Origin: Osmia lignaria lignaria | Taxonomy: Eukaryota > Arthropoda > Insecta > Hymenoptera > Megachilidae | Length of the DNA: 64,000 nucleotides | Assembly: GCF_051020975.1 (NCBI RefSeq) | Contig: NC_135038.1 | Span: 1,486,001 to 1,550,000 of the forward strand | Direction of reading: 5' to 3' | Shown: positions 31,616 through 42,475 of the stretch, piece by piece | Layout: each line of letters begins with the position of its first letter | Position numbering within the stretch: the first letter of the stretch is position 1 | The notes under the pieces: model-generated | What the model was told of the DNA's origin: nothing | The model's input: only the letters and a program-made list of their open reading frames with translations | The model's database searches: none | Translations under genes and position numbers: made by a program

Positions 31616-32153
31616 CTATAGTCGCGAATTGCAGCGTCAGATTTGCTGCGCCAACAAAAAATCTCATTTCCACTTGGGGCCTTGTGCCGTCTTCCGATAA
31701 GACAAAAATAGTTCAAGGTCATGGGGGTTGGGGGTAAGGTGTTATATTTCTGCCGACGGTGGTGTCAAATTTCAATTCAAGGTCATGGGGTGGGGGGGTT
31801 GTCATGGGGTGGGGTGTCAAATTTCAGTTCAAGGTCAGGACGTATCATATTTCTGCTGACGGTGGCGTCTAATTTTAGTTCAAGGTCATGGGGTGGGGTG
31901 AAGGGGTGGGGTGGAGGGGTGGGTCTAAGGGGGCGGTCATGGGGTGGGGGGAGGGGTGGTTATGGGATGGGGGTTGTCGAGGACGTATCATATTTCTGCT
32001 GACGGTGGTGTCAAATTTCAGTTCAAGGTCATGGGGTGGGGAGAGGGGGCGGGGAGGGGGGTATCATATTTCTGCTGATGGTGTCAAATTACTGCTGACT
32101 CAGCAAAAAAAATGCTGACGCCAGTGATTTAGAATCCGCATAGAACAACTACT
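31616..32153. repeat. Polinton right TIR
   Basis: The inverted counterpart of 16688-17412, ending TAGAACAACTACT. It has fewer internal minisatellite units, which accounts for most of the 187-bp length difference. A further partial copy of the inner TIR motif (GACGTAGAAAAATTCGTTCA) lies at about 31541-31605. Confidence 0.93.
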
Positions 32154-32159
32154 TCTGAT
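32154..32159. repeat. Polinton target duplication, right (TCTGAT)
   Basis: Exact repeat of 16682-16687, directly after the right terminus. Confidence 0.92.
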
Positions 32160-32508
32160 TACTTAAGAAAAGCAGTCCGAAAATAAATCCGTTGCCAGAT
32201 TTATTAAAATTTTTTTAGACAGATAAGTTACAGGGTGATCCTCTCGTTACGCTACCCAAAGGAAGTGCCGCCACAATAGAATGTAGAAGTCGACATCCCA
32301 CTTCTGTCATCGCCTACTTGACCCCTGCTGCGACCCCTGTATATAAAACTTAAATATTTTAAAAAATATCAATAAAGGAAGCAGTTCAACTCCTCTTTTT
32401 AACTGCTTCCCAAGTTAATGTATTTCATAGTATTAATGTATTAAAAATGTATTTTTATGTATTAAAAAAATGTTAATGCATTAAGAATCGGAACTGAAAC
32501 CGTAGAAT

Positions 32509-32562
32509 CGGGATTCGAACTGAATCTCCTGGTTTCTCACTTCTACCATAGTGCCATGGACG
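32509..32562 (-). repeat. tRNA-like (SINE head or tRNA remnant) sequence
   Basis: The minus strand reads TGGCACTATGGTAGAAGTG (A-box-like) and, about 20 bases on, CAGTTCGAATCCC (B-box and T-arm). No complete cloverleaf could be folded by eye, so it is more likely a degraded tRNA or the head of a tRNA-derived SINE than a working tRNA gene. Confidence 0.4.
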
Positions 32563-32805
32563 AAATTATATTATTTTATCGATTCGTCGATGCTGCTGTC
32601 ACGTGCTTTGGCGGCTTGAGCATCGAGCCGATAACGTAGAAATGACGAGAGCAGCCGAACCCGCAGAGCTTACACGGACACGTGGGACAACACGCTTGTG
32701 TTAGATGAAACAACTGAAGTAAGGGAGTCACTGAGACGTCGTGGAGAGGGTAAAAATTTGTCCCACGTCCCACGGTTCTGGCATCACTGACTACGATTCC
32801 AAATC

Positions 32806-33240
32806 GGCAGCCTTTCTACTTAGACGCCACCTTATAACTACTAGCTGAACTAAATTTGTCACGTGACTTGCTCTGTATTATCCAGATAATGGCGGAACTC
32901 GTCTGTGGGAATGCAATCACGGGAATCGGTTATTCGTCCTTATATGAGAAGATCTTGAGCTGAATAAGGGCTCATTCGAAAGAGGAAGGTTCAATGCAGG
33001 GCGATCAACTCACCGTTTAACTCACAAAACTCTTTTAGTGGCCTAAAAATGCTTCGATTCCGCGACTGCATTTTGTCGATTTTTTCCTCTACTTTGTACA
33101 CTAATATTATTAAATATTGACACAATCTCGTTGAACCACAAGTTGATCACCCTGCATTGGACCTTCCTCTTTCGAATGAGTCCTCACCCAGCCCCAAGTC
33201 TTCTCATATAAGGACAAATAACCGATTCCCGTACTCCCCT
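32806..33240. repeat. Foldback repeat, copy A
   Basis: Starts TCTACTTAGACGCCACCTTA and contains inverted arms around CATTCGAAAGAGGAAGGTTC (about 32970) and its complement (about 33160). The same family occurs twice, back to back, at 47.77-48.67 kb, and a fragment at 51.07-51.12 kb. No coding frame. Together with flanking AT-rich sequence it fills the gap from the Polinton to DRG1. Confidence 0.8.
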
Positions 33241-33525
33241 TAATAGGCCCATTTTTGCCTGTAATGTCACCTTGCTGCATTACCCGTGTCTACCCCCTTA
33301 AGATTAATTTTGTATGATGTAAATGTATTAAAAATTTTATTTAAACAATGATTTTTTCAAACTATTCTAAAATATATGGTTCGAATTTTCATATTTAAAT
33401 TAAATAAAATAAATTCCAGATTTAATTTAAATTTCTGCTTAATTAATGTATATAAATGAAAAATATATAAAGCACTGCTATGCTATCATAGAATTCATGT
33501 AATAATTCATATAATTTTATAAATT

Positions 33526-35417
33526 TTATTTTTTAACTACTTGAATAACGTCTTCATCGTGCATAATATGCTGTAATCCTACCCGTTGAGGTGAATACTT
33601 GGTACTTGTACCCTGAAAAAAAAGAAATAACACATTTTAAATGTTATTCAATATTTTAATTTATTTTTAAAAATTATAGAAAATAAATTAAAACATAAAT
33701 AAATAAAATAATATAAAAAAAACTAAAAAATTCCAAGATTCGAAAATTTCAAAATTCAAAGTTTGAAAATAATATAATTAATAAAATTTGAAGATTCGCG
33801 AATTCTAAAGTCTGAAGACTGTCATAATATATTATACATAATCTCATGTAAATAATTGTATAATTGTAAAAAAAAAGTGAAATTATTTCATGATAATTTG
33901 AATTCACTGAAAGTATTTGACAGCCTTTAAAGCAGTTGAAGAAAATATTTATACCCTTTTTTTAAATGAAACTCTACACTTTTAAGTATTTATTAATTAA
34001 TGAATATTTTATATCTCTAATGGTTTTGAAACTAAAATTTATCTGTTATTTCGCATATTAAACATAATTCTTACCCATACGAGAGCATATTTAAATTGTT
34101 GAGCAAGTGTGCGATGAATTGCATGACATACATGTTCCACGGTAACACCTTTCCGTAATATTAAACCATCGTCAAAATCTGGTGGTTGACCAGGTTTCTT
34201 TGTATAAACTCTTATTAACGATAAGTATTCCCATAACGTTTCAAGCAGAAAGTCCAAATTTAATTTCATATTACAACTGTAAGAAAGATAGTATGAATCA
34301 TTTGACAATTATTATATAATTTTTATTTTAAATATGTAAACAATTTTTATAGAAATATTTTGAACAATTACTCATCAACTGTTATCGACAAAAGATACAC
34401 AGAAAAATTTTACCTAACTACTACACTGTTAGGTTGCCTAGCAATTCTGTCCACCTCTTCTATCGATATTTGATCTATTTTATTGTGAACATATAGACAT
34501 GGTAAATAAACTCTATTGGCATTAATTACATCGATCAATTCATCCGCACTGCAATCTTCACGAAACAAAACTTCAGCATTAAAAATTTTATATTCGTGTA
34601 GAATCATTTGAACTAATTTTTCATCTACTTTTGTCAATGGACACGTGGAATTGAAAGCCAAGCCACCTCCTTTTTTAACTTTAAAATATATGTTTGGCTT
34701 CCTTTTATTAAGTCTTATACCAACTGACTCTAATTCCTTTTCTAAAAGTTGTCTTTGTACATCTTGTTTAGTAGCATCTAACATCATAAGAACTAAATCT
34801 GCTGTTCTTGCAACAGCTATAACTTGTCTTCCTCTTCCTTTACCCTGAAATATTTATATATAACAAATAGACATTTGATACATTTATTATCACAAACTTA
34901 TAGTTACCTGTGCAGCACCTTCAATTATACCAGGAAGATCGAGAAGCTGAATGTTAGCTCCTTTATATTCAATAACACCAGGAATGCAAGTTAACGTGGT
35001 AAATTCATACGATGCTGCTTCAGATTCTGTATGTGTTAATGTACTTAATAAAGTAGATTTTCCTACAGAAGGAAAACCTATCAATGCTACCCTTGCATCT
35101 CCTGATTTTAAAACATCAAAACCTTCTCCTTTTTCAGATTTTTTAGGTGGTTCTAAAAGTTGTGATCTGTATTTTGCAAGTTTTGCTTTTAACAGTCCCA
35201 AATGATATTCCGTCGCTAAAAATAAACACATATAATGAATTAAATAATCAATCTTTGTATGAAAATTCTTTGTATATCTTGATGAAACTATGTATGAACG
35301 TAAAACTACTTGAAAGTTAGGTTAGAAAAAATGATAAACTTAAAACGACAAACCTTTATTCTTTTGTGTTCGAGCAATTTCTTTTTCAATTTCAGATATC
35401 TTTTCTAATATACCCAT
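33526..35417 (-). CDS. DRG1: Developmentally regulated GTP-binding protein 1
   Basis: Minus strand, five exons: 35417-35354, 35215-34908, 34844-34414, 34276-34075, 33612-33526; all introns GT-AG and the phases join, giving 363 residues (human DRG1 has 367). N-terminus MGILEKISEIEKEIARTQKN; G1 GFPSVGKSTLL near residue 68; G3 DLPGI; G4 NKID; C-terminal TGS-type domain (VYTKKPGQPPDF ... GTSTKYSPQRVGL). DRG1 is a cytoplasmic OBG-family GTPase that works with DFRP1/ZC3H15 on ribosomes to relieve translational stalls. Its Drosophila counterpart is 128up. It shares a 358-bp divergent promoter with EIF3L. Confidence 0.97.
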
Positions 35418-35775
35418 TTTATATTTAGGACATGTAAAACAAATTTACATTTGCAAACAACACGTACACAGTTACGCGTTGATATATATATATTTAATGA
35501 TATTTATCATGAACTATGAGATAAAGAGAAACACGATTGAATTGTTCGTTTTCGATTACGCTCCATCTAGCGGTTCAATACTATTGTTAAATATTTTTCT
35601 TGTAAAAGTGAATTCTGCCTTATGATATTTCCTGATTTCCTGATCGTATCTATACCATGGTATACCATTTTGTTAAGGTGAAAGGAGTTCGCAGAGTTTT
35701 TTGGTTAGTTTGAATTTTATTCAAGATACAAGTTACGCTGACTTTTTCTACGTGAATTCAATTAAATTAACCACC
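35418..35775. promoter_or_regulatory. Divergent promoter region DRG1 / EIF3L
   Basis: Only 358 bases separate the two start codons, which point away from each other. Both genes serve translation, so a shared bidirectional promoter is plausible. I see no TATA box at a clear distance from either ATG. Confidence 0.55.
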
Positions 35776-37583
35776 ATGTACGAGGATTATAATGAGGTAA
35801 ATGTTCAATAGGAAATAATATTGTATTGTGTTAGATGTTAGATTAAAATAACAATATGGAATGAATGGTTAGGTTAAGAAAAATTAATATTTACACATTT
35901 TTTAGTATGATACATACGACGATTATGGGTCAGCAGATGTTCATAACGATCAATATGATAGATTGAGCTATCGTCAGGTACCAGAAGTTGTAAGAAATTT
36001 TCTGGTATTTTTACGAAATTGCATAAATGAAGGAATGATTTTTGATATACAAAATTTATACGAAACTTCATTTCCAAAAATTTCGGAACAGCTATTCGAT
36101 AAATCTTCCTGGCCGGATGCTCAAACGATTGCGCACATAGTTGATAATGATCCAGTATTCCTTACTTTGTATAAAGAACTGTATTACCGTCACATTTATG
36201 CTCGAATGCAAGGACCAACATTGGAGCAACGTATTGGTTCTTTTTATAATTATTGTGACCTGTTTAATTACATTTTACATCCAAATACACCTGTACAACT
36301 AGAATTACCTGATCAGTGGTTGTGGGAACTTATCGATGAATTTGTCTACCAATTTCAATCTTTTGCACAATATCGTGCCATCTTATCGAATAAAACGCCA
36401 GAAGAAATTGAAAATTTGAATGCTCATAATAAAATATGGGATGTACTTTGTGTTTTAAATGTTTTACATTATTTGGTAGATAAATCAAAAATTAAGAGTC
36501 AATTAGAAGTATATGCAAGTGGTGGAGATCCAGATTCTGTAGCTGGCGTATTTGGAAGACATTCTTTATATAAAATGTTGGGATATTTTTCTCTTGTAGG
36601 ATTATTACGTTTACATTCCCTTTTGGGAGATTATTATCAAGCTATTAAGGTATTAGAAAATGTTGAACTTTATAAAAAAAGTGCATATTCTCATGTTCCT
36701 GGCTGCCAAATATCAACAGCATATTATGTTGGTTTTGCTTATATGATGATGCGTAGATATGCAGATGCAATCAGAACATTTTCTGGTATTCTATTATATA
36801 TTCAGAGAACGAAGCAATTATTTGCAACAAGAAGCTTTCAAAATGATCAAATCAATAAGCAGACTGAACAAATGTATCATTTATTAGCAATTTGTCTTGT
36901 TCTTCATCCACAATGTATAGACGAAGGATTGCAACAAGCATTACGAGATAAAAATTATCATGAAAAAATGTATAAAATGCAATATGGAGATCTTGGTGAA
37001 TTTGAATCGTGCTTTTTATTTGCATGCCCAAAATTTTTATCTCTTACACCACCAAACCCTGACAATCCAAATGAGGATTATGTTCGAGAAGCAATCAAGC
37101 ATCAAACGCAAGTCTTTATGGATGAAGTTGTACAACAGAAAATGTTACCAACAATTCGTTCATATTTAAAATTGTATACTACTTTACCATTAAGCAAGCT
37201 AGCTACCTTTATGTGTAGCAATACCAGGCCTGATGAAAGTTGGGATTTGGATAAAGAAGTCAGTGCATTAACTATTCATTTATTGTGTTTTAAGCATAAG
37301 ATGAAAAATATTGTCTGGACAAAAGGTGCGTCGGGTTTAGATGGTAAATTTCAATCTGGTTCCGAGGTAATTTACCCTTGTTTAATTTATGCAATTTTAT
37401 ATTAACTGTGAATAAATAATAATAATTTTGTAATGTTTATTGTTACAGTTGGATTTTTATATCGATCATGATATGATTCATATTGCGGATACAAAGGTGG
37501 CACATCGTTACGGTGATTTCTTTATTCGAAAAATTTTGAAGTTCGAGGAATTGAATCGTAAATTACATCATATTAAAATTTAA
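35776..37583 (+). CDS. EIF3L: Eukaryotic translation initiation factor 3 subunit L
   Basis: Three exons: 35776-35796 (MYEDYNE), 35906-37366, 37449-37583, joined in phase by GT-AG introns; 538 residues against 564 in human. Diagnostic parts are LYYRHIYARMQGPTLEQRIGSF, GRHSLYKMLGYFSLVGLLRLH, MMRRYADAIRTF and the PCI-like C-terminus ending RKLHHIKI. The subunit is part of the PCI/MPN core of eIF3, which binds the 40S ribosome during initiation. AATAAA lies at 37610-37615, 27 bases after the stop. Confidence 0.97.
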
Positions 37584-37609
37584 TTATCATTTTATAATAC
37601 ATGAAGGAA

Positions 37610-37615
37610 AATAAA
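37610..37615 (+). terminator. EIF3L poly(A) signal
   Basis: AATAAA, the first canonical signal after the TAA at 37581-37583. Confidence 0.7.
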
Positions 37616-37856
37616 AACATTGATTGATGAAATATACGTACATATATGTATATGTTTTATTTTACATAATTATAAAATTTTAAGGCATATGTAATACAAT
37701 GTTACATTAATGTTGCACAATATTTCAGAAACAGAACAAAATTGTATCAAATGTTCTGTTTATTGAAATAAGATCAATTTGTTTTAATTATTTACGGTAG
37801 CAGCTCGATAATTTTTTGTTAAGAACGCCACATATTTACACGCATTACTTACACAT

Positions 37857-38040
37857 GCAGTTCACCAGAGTCCATAACTGCAAAAAGACCAGTTTTCGTT
37901 CTTCGCGTATCTCCAGTGCGCATCTTCGCCCTGATTGGCGATACTCCCAACCGAAGTGGAAAGCGATTGGCGGAGAGCTCGCTGCGTTCCCCCACCATCT
38001 TCCAACCTGCGCGTCGCAGTTATGGATTCTGGTGAACTGC
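37857..38040. repeat. Small inverted-repeat element (MITE-like)
   Basis: GCAGTTCACCAGAGTCCATA at 37857 and its near-complement ending GAATCTGGTGAACTGC-type at about 38040 (25-bp arms, one or two mismatches) enclose about 135 bp. The shared ACTGC ends look like transposon termini, but I found no convincing target duplication. Confidence 0.5.
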
Positions 38041-38279
38041 GGTATATGTATATTCGTATAGTTGGCAGATGTCAAACGAATTGTGAAAAATGCATACATA
38101 TCCAATGACATAACTAGGATTTTCAGAATTTTAAAATGTTTGTATCTTAGAATTGTCAGGCAACCAGAGCACGTGCTATTGTTACGTCCGGATTATTTTC
38201 AATAATCCGACCGTGGCTAACATCTATTTTCATTTTCTTTCTGATAGTGTTGAATAGTTTAACCGTTTAATATACTGAA

Positions 38280-38336
38280 TTTGTGTACCTCGTCGGCGCG
38301 CAGCACTTGGAGATAATCCCAGGCGAGGCACACAAA
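38280..38336 (+). other. Hairpin H9 of stem-loop element
   Basis: TTTGTGTACCTCG (from 38280) pairs with CGAGGCACACAAA (to 38336), 12 of 13 positions, with one A.C mismatch. The 31-nt loop ends CACTTGGAGATAATCCCA, matching the TTGG...TCCCA motif of H6-H8. By order it is the counterpart of H4 or H5. Confidence 0.55.
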
Positions 38337-38479
38337 GGAGGCTATAATTAGTTCTTTTCAAATAATAAGAAGTTAACCTTCCTTGGGACGATTGCCTCGT
38401 CGAAACCGCGTAGCAATAAACACATAGAAATTCGAAATCGCTAAGGTTAAGGAGAGGTACTATCAACATCTTTCGCCGA

Positions 38480-38525
38480 GCGGTTAAGCAGTGCGACGCA
38501 CTTGGAAGTTTCCCAGCTTAACTGC
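38480..38525 (+). other. Hairpin H6 of stem-loop element
   Basis: GCGGTTAAGC (38480-38489) pairs with GCTTAACTGC (38516-38525), 10 bp including one G.U. The 26-nt loop holds AGTGC-GAC-GCACT and then TTGGAAGTTTCCCA, i.e. two small hairpins on one junction. An outer AGGAGAGGTA (38450-38459) / TACCTCTCCT (38571-38580) arm encloses it. It is the counterpart of H3. Confidence 0.6.
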
Positions 38526-38705
38526 GCAGAATAAGGGAAATACGATTTTTGTTTTACCTCGCAAACGAAATACCTCTCCTACCTCCAAAGCATGCGTCAG
38601 CCAGTCCTTCCACCAAAGAATGAATGCGATTAAGAACGAAAGTGATTGGAATTGAACGGAATGAAACTGTTTGAATGATTACAGAATGCGAAGGTTTGAA
38701 TACGA

Positions 38706-39490
38706 ACACTTTGACGCGTTCCACGGGGTGCAATGAATTTTTCCTGCAAATTTCACAAAAATTGCCGCAGAGTATAAACTATTCTGCAGAAATTTAAAAA
38801 AAATTGAAGTCTCTACGATTTTTTTTGGCGGAGTTATGAGTGTTGCAATTTACCCATGCATTTTACTCAGTTTATGCTTGTTACCGCCAGCATTAGCGTT
38901 ACCCAATGCACACCACGAGGAGGTTGCTGGCCGGATTTTGTGCATCGTGTGTATGTGTGTGTGCGTGTCCGTGTGTAACATTTAATAGTGTGTGTTCCCA
39001 TGTGGAATATCACATGTGTGGGATATGATGGGAAGAAGGCTCCAAAATTTAGAGAGACTGCCGACTAGCCTCCGACAATTGGAGTCGGCATTACAACAGA
39101 TATGGCACAAAATTCCTCAAGATGCAATAAGATCCTGCATCAATATGCAGGAACGTCTTGAGGAAGTTAATCAAAGACGAGGCGGGAACACACACTATTA
39201 AATGTTACACACGCACATACAGACGCACACGCACACACACATACACACGATGCACAAAATCCGGCCAGCAACCTCCTCGTGGTGTGCATTGGGTAACGCT
39301 AATGCTGGCGGTAACAAGCATAAACTGAGTAAAATGCATGGGTAAATTGCAACACTCATAACTCCGCCAAAAAAAAATCGTAGAGACTTCAATTTTTTTT
39401 AAATTTCTGCAGAATAGTTTATACTCTGCGGCAATTTTTGTGAAATTTGCAGGAAAAATTCATTGCACCCCGTGGAACGCGTCAAAGTGT
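38706..39490. mobile_element. Tc1/mariner-like foldback element with about 295-bp arms
   Basis: ACACTTTGACGCGTTCCACG at 38706 is matched by its complement ending at 39490, and pairing continues for about 295 bp to a 185-bp centre that encodes a transposase tail. A further, related piece to about 39712 ends in TTGCTCAGTGTA, like a mariner terminus. A TA duplication at the arm ends was not found, so ends may be eroded or rearranged. Confidence 0.75.
39010..39201 (+). pseudogene. Tc1-like transposase C-terminal fragment
   Basis: The centre of the foldback reads HVWDMMGRRLQNLERLPTSL, LESALQQIWHKIPQDAIRSC and NQRRGGNTHY. The (E)H-x-W-D...GR, L-x-x-W-x-x-IPQ and RGG-x-T-x-Y pattern is the C-terminal end of Tc1/mariner transposases. 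The catalytic core is absent. Confidence 0.75.
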
Positions 39491-40733
39491 GCAAACTTCT
39501 TAAAACAAAACATCACCTCATTTTAAAGGAGATGGCGGGGAGGGGGAAGGAGGAAATCAAAATATGACAAATTCTGTTGAAAGTGGAGACTTCAAGCTTT
39601 AAAATAAAAAAAAAATTTATCTAATACGGTCATTTTTCGCGGAGTTATGATCATTTAAAGTTGAGTGAAATTTCGATAAAAATTTATGTTGCGCTATTTT
39701 TGTTGCTCAGTGTATATCGTTAATATATAAATATATATCGTTAATAATTAACACGCGAGTCTACTGTTAGATAAATGCAACAAACCATATGCATAGATCC
39801 GCGATTTAACGATAACAATAAAATATCGATTGCCTTTACGTAAACCGCCGAAACGCGAATAAAGAACGGAATAATTAACAGTATTCAACTAATAGTCATT
39901 CAATACAGTAAATCAAACATCTATTATAAAACATAGACCTTCTTCAATACTGGAAACGTCATTTATAAAAGCCTCTTTGATTAACGAATTCAAATAAAAC
40001 CAAGTCGTAATACATTTCGAACATTCCAGAAGTATTAGAATTGCGACGCACGAATTTCGCAGAATAGAGGGGTAGAAAGAAATAGACAACGCTAGACAAA
40101 GGCAACGTGAAAGGTCAAGAAGGGATGAGAACTCGGGAAACGCGCCTAGACAAACCTATATGCACGGGCCTGCCCCTTCGACACGTATCCTGATTTGCCT
40201 AATAATGTCCCTACTTTGGGGTACCGATCGCGGGTCGAACCCTGAGACACGATCGCTTGACTGAGGCAAATCACTCTTCGTCGAAAAATCGCGAGGTACG
40301 TGACGGGGAGCCCGTGTTCGCGTCGAGCAATAGTTTTCGCGTGAAAATTGTAGTGATTAGCTGACCGGTAAAGTCCTTGTAAAAGGCAGAGTGCCGGGAG
40401 ATTGCGATTCTCGTTTTCCGCGTAAAAGACTCTTACGAATACGTTAAATTCTTTTCATACTTTTCAGTTATCTATCTTTTCTCTTTCAATTTTAAATCGT
40501 TCGTTAATCAATTATTTCTTTTTCGCGTCGCGTCGTTTAAAATTAGTTTTTCGTATCGTCTCGCAACCGTAACACCGTTTTCTCATCTTTTCTTCGCCTT
40601 CCAGATTTCCAGACAACATCAGCGATACTAAGCAAACATATAGATATTTTCTCATATAATATTATAACATCGAGTTCGGTAAATTGTCTATCTCATTCTA
40701 TTCAATACGACAAATCTGGCTGATTGTGAGGCA

Positions 40734-40791
40734 AAACGGGCGATCTATGGGACTGCGCGTCCTGGAAATTTCCCACTGGATCGTCCCGTTT
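40734..40791 (+). other. Hairpin H7 of stem-loop element
   Basis: AAACGGGCGATC-type arm (40734-40745) pairs with GATCG-T-CCCGTTT (40779-40791): 12 bp with one bulged T. The 33-nt loop contains GGAC-TGCGC-GTCC followed by TGGAAATTTCCCA. It is the counterpart of H2, whose stem is the same apart from changes kept as G.U pairs. Confidence 0.6.
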
Positions 40792-40853
40792 AACACCGCG
40801 TTTTAAGATATCGAATATATTTATCATTTCTGGTAAAAATTCCGTTTATACTA

Positions 40854-40914
40854 AAGAGAGACGGCCCACGAGACCGTGGTAGTGGTAGTTTTCCCCCAGG
40901 AACCGTTTTCTCTT
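40854..40914 (+). other. Hairpin H8 of stem-loop element
   Basis: AAGAGAGACGG (40854-40864) pairs with CCGTTTTCTCTT (40903-40914) with a bulge and one G.U. The 38-nt loop has CCACG-AGAC-CGTGG and then TGGTAGTTTTCCCCCA. It is the counterpart of H1. Confidence 0.5.
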
Positions 40915-41212
40915 ATTATACAATAATTGTTGCCGAAATCGTCGCTTGAATCACCTCGAATCATACCGTATTATATCGAATTAAGAATCCAAACAAATCA
41001 AATAGCTCACTTGTTAACTTCTGTTACAAATTTTGTGTCATATTTTAACTCAATAGATCTCACTTTTATATTTTTCTTGCCATTACATATACTTCATTTG
41101 TTCTTTTCATGTATTTCAAACAGCTCATACTTTCTGTTAACTAAACCATTTTTACTGTTATACTTATTTTTCTGAAATTATACTTTTGTTACTCTTAATC
41201 AGTTTCTAATTA

Positions 41213-41630
41213 TGGGGGTAGACACGGCACGTGACCGCTCCGATTCGGAACGTCGGTATTACAGCAGTTTTTTCGTTAGGCCTGGTGGAGCCACTTGCGT
41301 GTTTTGTTACGAACATGAAAGGTTTAATTCTCAGCTAGCGTGCGCGCAACACGATCTAGGAAGGCAACAAGTATTTTTACAAACACATTCAAACGCTCAT
41401 CTCGCCAGAGGCATCGCGACGATACGCCTGAAGAACGAAAGCGAAACATTGGCGCGTGTTTAGAGTGAGATGTACAGTGATCGTGCTATCCTTCTTTCAA
41501 CCCAAATGATAGAATTGTCCCGCTCCGATAAATTCTGAGTGACTGAACGCGTGGATTTTATATAGCGCACCGTAGCACCCCTCGCTTCTGAAGAATATAT
41601 GCCTACTTAACTTCTTTAAATAAATGTTGT
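41213..41630. repeat. Inverted repeat a, left arm
   Basis: About 400 bp matching the reverse complement of 51190-51560: shared are GGTATTACAGCAG, GGTGGAGCCACTTGCGTG, TAGAGTGAGATGTACAGTGATC and CCAAATGATAGAATTGTCC. A short frame across it (41212-41463) is not conserved in the other arm, so I do not call it a gene. Confidence 0.8.
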
Positions 41631-41639
41631 TTAGTTAAT

Positions 41640-41930
41640 AAAAGTATACAGGATACGTCATGCAATTGGGACGGGTTATATCTTGAATTTGGTAAGAGAT
41701 AGGAAAAAGCTGTTTATGTAAAAATTCAATGGTATGATAATGTTTATTTTACTGTGATTTCATTTTCTTCGTAAATGCAACTATACACTCAAAAAATACA
41801 AATCCGCTTTTTATTTAAATGGAATTGCATTTTTTTTTACTTGTGTCAACTCCTTGAAACATTCTGCATAAAAAAGTACTATGGTACTATTAGAACTAAT
41901 AAATGGAGAGATCTGGCGTCTATATAGTAA
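41640..41930. repeat. Inverted repeats b and c, left copies
   Basis: CATGCAATTGGGACGGGTTATATC (in two parts, 41659 on) recurs directly near 49053 and inverted near 50830; GTACTATTAGAACTAATAAA near 41885 recurs inverted near 50115. These pairs nest inside inverted repeat a. Confidence 0.7.
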
Positions 41931-42109
41931 GAGCTCAATATATGCAACAGAGATTGGGACTCAGACGTTGCATATATCCAGCCGAGGTGTCGACTCTCGG
42001 ATTACACGCGACGACCAGCCAAGCGTGAACGTAGAAAGGGACAGACAGTGGAGGAGAGAGATAGGTCCAATGATGAAAGAAAAGAGCTGAAACGTATCGG
42101 TGTGACTAA

Positions 42110-42470
42110 TACTAATTCAATTATAAAACTTTTGGTGAACTTGTAGAACTTGATGATTTTTAAATATGTTGTAAAATTCGATATTTTAAGCAACTTTTTT
42201 CCTCCAAGCTATATGTCGGACTCGATTACTTTGCGAGATATTCGAAAAAAAACTATGAGTACTATTACATTGAATTTTTTATGCACGTATACGTCCGCGG
42301 CTGTGTCGGCAAGCGACACTCGCTTCTCTAGTGTTTCTGTCAATAACACTACATGGCCGAACTACCATTCATATAACGGGTGACCTTAAAACTAAATTTA
42401 ACTAATTTCAATAATTTGAAATTACTTACCTAAAGGCGGCCGAAATATTAATATAGCCTAACCTAACTTA
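42110..42470. repeat. Inverted repeat d, left arm
   Basis: Matches the reverse complement of 46905-47270, including TGATGATTTTTAAATATGTT, TATATGTCGGACTCGATTA and AAGGCGGCCG...TATTA, and ending at CCTAACCTAAC. It frames a 4.4-kb interior filled by retroelement sequence. Confidence 0.8.
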
Positions 42471-42475
42471 ATCTG

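Larger units (their letters stand above)
16688..32153. mobile_element. Polinton/Maverick element, 15,466 bp
   Basis: Both ends carry inverted AGTAGTTGTTCTATGCGG tips bounded by a 6-bp direct repeat. Long terminal inverted repeats (about 725 and 538 bp) enclose genes for capsid, penton, protease, packaging ATPase, polymerase B and integrase, the set defining Polintons and their adintovirus relatives. Terminal AG, 6-bp duplication and size match the family. Left-half genes read rightward; the polymerase reads leftward from the right TIR. Integrase, protease, penton and exonuclease-like genes are broken and a solo LTR sits in the first gene, so this copy cannot move on its own. Confidence 0.97.
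38188..40925 (+). repeat. Stem-loop-rich non-coding element, copy 2 (sense = plus)
   Basis: Plus-sense partner of the element at 3.5-6.8 kb, with matching stretches in the same order: GGAGAGGTA...TACCTCTCC at 38.45-38.58 kb, GAACATTCCAGAA at 40.02 kb, CACGGGCTC-type at 40.3 kb, AACGGGCGATCT at 40.73 kb. It begins near a 9-bp perfect hairpin (CGGATTATT/AATAATCCG, 38190-38210) and ends near hairpin H8. A Tc1-like foldback interrupts it at 38706 to about 39712. A further 10-bp perfect stem, TGATTTGCCT/AGGCAAATCA, spans about 40190-40273. No coding frame. Confidence 0.6.

Noticed and set aside
32509..32562. A functional tRNA gene
   Set aside because: A- and B-box-like motifs are present but no acceptor stem or full cloverleaf could be formed.
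38992..39392. Hydrophobic signal-like frames in the Tc1 arms
   Set aside because: They are readings of the palindromic arms, including a TG/CA microsatellite; only the transposase tail is supported.
41212..41463. An 83-residue gene in inverted repeat a
   Set aside because: The other arm does not keep the frame, and no domain or splice signal supports it.
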